A stretch of DNA of 64,000 nucleotides. Origin: Sinomonas cyclohexanicum (lineage in GTDB: Bacteria > Actinomycetota > Actinomycetes > Actinomycetales > Micrococcaceae). Positions 61,993-64,000 of the stretch are shown here, one piece after another (position 1 is the stretch's first letter; the number at the start of each line of letters is the position of its first letter). Below the pieces are notes generated by a model that saw only the letters and a program-made list of their open reading frames with translations, did not search any database and was not told where the DNA came from. Location: NCBI RefSeq assembly GCF_020886775.1, contig NZ_AP024525.1, forward strand, positions 1,798,001 through 1,862,000. The letters are read 5' to 3'. Both the position numbers and the translations under genes were made by a program.

Positions 61993-64000
61993 GTGGCCGC
62001 TCCGAGCCTGACGCGCCGACTCATCGCGCTGGGGTCAGCAGACCCGGTGCGGGCGGAGCGGTTCCTCGCGGCGAGAGAACTCGAGGGCCTCGAGATGGAG
62101 GCGCTCCTCGAGGGCCTGGCCTCCGCCCCCGACCCGGACGGGGCCCTCCTGGCTCTCGTCCGGCTCATTGAGCGCACGCCCGTGGCCCGTGCCCTCGTGG
62201 AGGCAGGCCCCGGACGGAGCGAACCGATGTTCAGGCTCCTCGGCGCCTCGGAGGCACTCGGCGAGTTCCTGATCCGCCACCCCGAGCACTCCGACGTCTT
62301 CAATCAGCCGGTCTCACCTGAGCCGGTGGGCGCCGACCCCGGAGCGCTCCGGGAGTCTCTTCTGCGGTCCGTCGGTGCCGACCCGGGCTCCGCCCGGCCC
62401 GTCGCGGCAGCGACCGGCCCCGAGGCCTATGCGGCCCTGCGCATCGCATACCGCCGGCACCTGTGCGAGCTCGCGCTGCGGGACCTCGGCTCGGCATCCC
62501 CGACGGACTTCCTCCCCACCGCTGCCGCGGAACTCTCGGATCTGGCCGGGGCAGCCCTCGAGGCGGGCCTGGCCGTGTCCCGCGCCGAGGCGGAGGCGAG
62601 CTTCGGGCGCGAGGACGTCGCCGCCGTCGCCCTCGCCGTGATCGGGATGGGCAAGTGCGGCGCCCGCGAGCTCAATTACATCTCGGACGTGGACGTCGTC
62701 TACGTCATCGAGGCCGACGGCGCGACAGGTGCGGCACAGCACAGCACGCCGGGGCATGGCGAGCCGGCGCGCAGCACGGGCCCGATCGACCCGGCCCGGG
62801 CGGTCCAGATCGGCACGATGCTCGCCACGGGCATGGCACGCGCGGTGTGGTCGACCGGCCGGGAGCCCGCGCTGTGGCAGGTCGACGCGAATCTGCGGCC
62901 CGAGGGGCGCGAGGGGCCGCTCGTGCGCACCCTCGAGTCACACCTCGCGTACTACGAGCGCTGGGCCCAAAGCTGGGAGTTCCAGGCGCTGCTCAAGGCC
63001 CGCTGCATCGCAGGAGACCGCGGCCTCGGCGAACGTTACGAGGCTGCCGTCGGCCCGCTCGTCTGGGCCTCGGCCGGCCGTGAAGGCTTCGTGGAATCGG
63101 TCCAGGCGATGCGCCGGAGGGTGACCGACAACATCCCCGCCGCCGAGGCGGATCGCCAGATCAAGCTCGGCGCCGGCGGCCTGCGCGACGTCGAGTTCAC
63201 GGTCCAGCTCCTCCAGCTGGTCCACGGGCGCAGTGACGAGTCACTGCGCGTGCGGGACACGACCTCGGCCATCGCCGCGCTCGCGGCGGGCGGATACATC
63301 GGCCGGACGGCGGCGGGGGAGTTCGACTCGTCCTACCGCTACCTGCGCCTGCTCGAGCACCGGCTGCAGCTGTCCAAGCTCCGGCGCACGCACCTCATGC
63401 CCACGTCCGAGGACGCCCTCAGGGCGCTCGCCCGGGCCGCCCAGGGAGTGCTCGAGACGGGCCGTGCATCCCCGGAACAGCTCCTGGACACGTGGCAGCG
63501 CACCAAGCGGCGCGTGCGCGAACTGCATGAGCAGATCTTCTACCGGCCGCTGCTGAATACGGTGGCCCACCTGAGTCCGGCGGAGGCCAGGCTGACCCCG
63601 GAGGCCGCCCAGGCGCGGCTCGCGGCCCTCGGATATCGCGACCCCCAGGGCGCGATGCGGCACATCGAGGCCCTCACGGCGGGCGTGAGCCGGCGGGCGG
63701 CGCTCCAGCGGCAGCTGCTGCCCGTGCTGCTCGGCTGGATCGCCGAGGGGGCCGATCCTGACGGCGGCCTGCTCGCCTTCCGCCGCGTGAGCGAGGCGCT
63801 CGGCACAACGCACTGGTACCTCGGACTCCTGCGGGACTCCTCGGCCGCGGCCGAGCGGCTCTCCCATGTCCTGGCCGACTCCCGCCTCATCGCGGACCTC
63901 CTCGAGGTCTCGCCCGAGTCGGTGAAGTGGCTCGGGAGCGACGACGACCTTGTCCCCCTGTCCCTGGAAGCGCAGTGGCAGGAGATCCAGTCCAAGCTCT
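61993..64000 (+). CDS. glnE: Glutamine synthetase adenylyltransferase/deadenylase GlnE, partial
   Basis: The frame runs from GTG at 61993 to the window end (about 669 residues, roughly two thirds of the protein). The N-terminal deadenylase domain shows VIGMGKCGARELNYISDVDVVYV, the actinobacterial form of the nucleotidyltransferase motif, and KLGAGGLRDVEFTVQLLQLVHG. The C-terminal adenylylation domain starts near the edge. GlnE switches glutamine synthetase off and on by adenylylation in response to nitrogen. It begins nine bases after glnA2, so they form one operon; the real substrate is usually a separate GlnA1. Confidence 0.95.
   Translation, partial: MAAPSLTRRLIALGSADPVRAERFLAARELEGLEMEALLEGLASAPDPDGALLALVRLIERTPVARALVEAGPGRSEPMFRLLGASEALGEFLIRHPEHSDVFNQPVSPEPVGADPGALRESLLRSVGADPGSARPVAAATGPEAYAALRIAYRRHLCELALRDLGSASPTDFLPTAAAELSDLAGAALEAGLAVSRAEAEASFGREDVAAVALAVIGMGKCGARELNYISDVDVVYVIEADGATGAAQHSTPGHGEPARSTGPIDPARAVQIGTMLATGMARAVWSTGREPALWQVDANLRPEGREGPLVRTLESHLAYYERWAQSWEFQALLKARCIAGDRGLGERYEAAVGPLVWASAGREGFVESVQAMRRRVTDNIPAAEADRQIKLGAGGLRDVEFTVQLLQLVHGRSDESLRVRDTTSAIAALAAGGYIGRTAAGEFDSSYRYLRLLEHRLQLSKLRRTHLMPTSEDALRALARAAQGVLETGRASPEQLLDTWQRTKRRVRELHEQIFYRPLLNTVAHLSPAEARLTPEAAQARLAALGYRDPQGAMRHIEALTAGVSRRAALQRQLLPVLLGWIAEGADPDGGLLAFRRVSEALGTTHWYLGLLRDSSAAAERLSHVLADSRLIADLLEVSPESVKWLGSDDDLVPLSLEAQWQEIQSKL

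Noticed and set aside
1-64000. Prophage, transposon, CRISPR, toxin-antitoxin or secondary-metabolite cluster
   Set aside because: No integrase, transposase, regular repeat-spacer array, toxin pair or biosynthetic megagene was seen. Gene order is that of a conserved chromosome.

Overview
The window is a 64 kb stretch of very GC-rich chromosomal DNA from an actinobacterium. The organism is most likely a member of the Micrococcaceae close to Arthrobacter or Sinomonas. I infer this from the gene order (gcvH, garA, ftsR; acyltransferase, aroG, PASTA kinase, idsB; mraZ to wag31 without ftsA; panB, glnA2, glnE), the codon use, and a MurE whose substrate motif points to lysine rather than diaminopimelate in the wall. 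I saw no rRNA or tRNA genes, insertion sequences, prophage, CRISPR array or other clear mobile DNA. I did not find a new defence or biosynthetic system; the unusual signals are regulatory sites, one probable frameshift and a few local sequence oddities.

Layout. 1-4.2 kb: metabolic genes (partial membrane acyltransferase, flavin monooxygenase, dienelactone-hydrolase-like protein, CoA transferase). 4.2-8.3 kb: a Fpg/Nei glycosylase facing the gcvH-garA-ftsR-BFN-merR group, which links glycine cleavage, 2-oxoglutarate control by an FHA protein, and two MerR regulators. 8.4-17.5 kb: two ParA/MinD-type ATPases, pyruvate carboxylase, a fatty acyl-CoA ligase and an ROK glucokinase. 17.5-28.8 kb: paired alpha/beta hydrolases, a phospholipid acyltransferase, class II DAHP synthase, a PASTA Ser/Thr kinase, a LysM transglycosylase, an Rv2175c-like DNA-binding protein, a prenyl synthase, a lipoprotein and DNA polymerase IV.

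28.9-49.7 kb is the division and cell wall (dcw) cluster on the plus strand: DUF3040, mraZ, rsmH, ftsL-like, ftsI, murE, murF, mraY, murD, ftsW, murG, murC, ftsQ, ftsZ, pgeF, yggS, sepF, yggT, wag31. Most neighbours overlap or nearly touch, so they are probably co-transcribed, with extra signals before mraZ, murE, ftsZ and wag31. 49.8-57.6 kb continues with lspA, an RluA-type pseudouridine synthase, dnaE, a small membrane protein, hisD and nrdR. 57.6-64 kb holds ppgK, map, a SPOR-like small protein, panB, glnA2 and the first part of glnE, which runs off the window.

Regulation that can be read directly: long perfect hairpins end most transcription units; at least ten genes have a TANNNT-like -10 box ending 6-7 bases before the start codon, the arrangement of leaderless actinobacterial mRNAs; four TGGRG boxes at exactly 10 bp spacing overlap the mraZ promoter; and a 21 bp near-perfect dyad lies in front of ftsZ, whose likely activator FtsR is encoded earlier in the same window.
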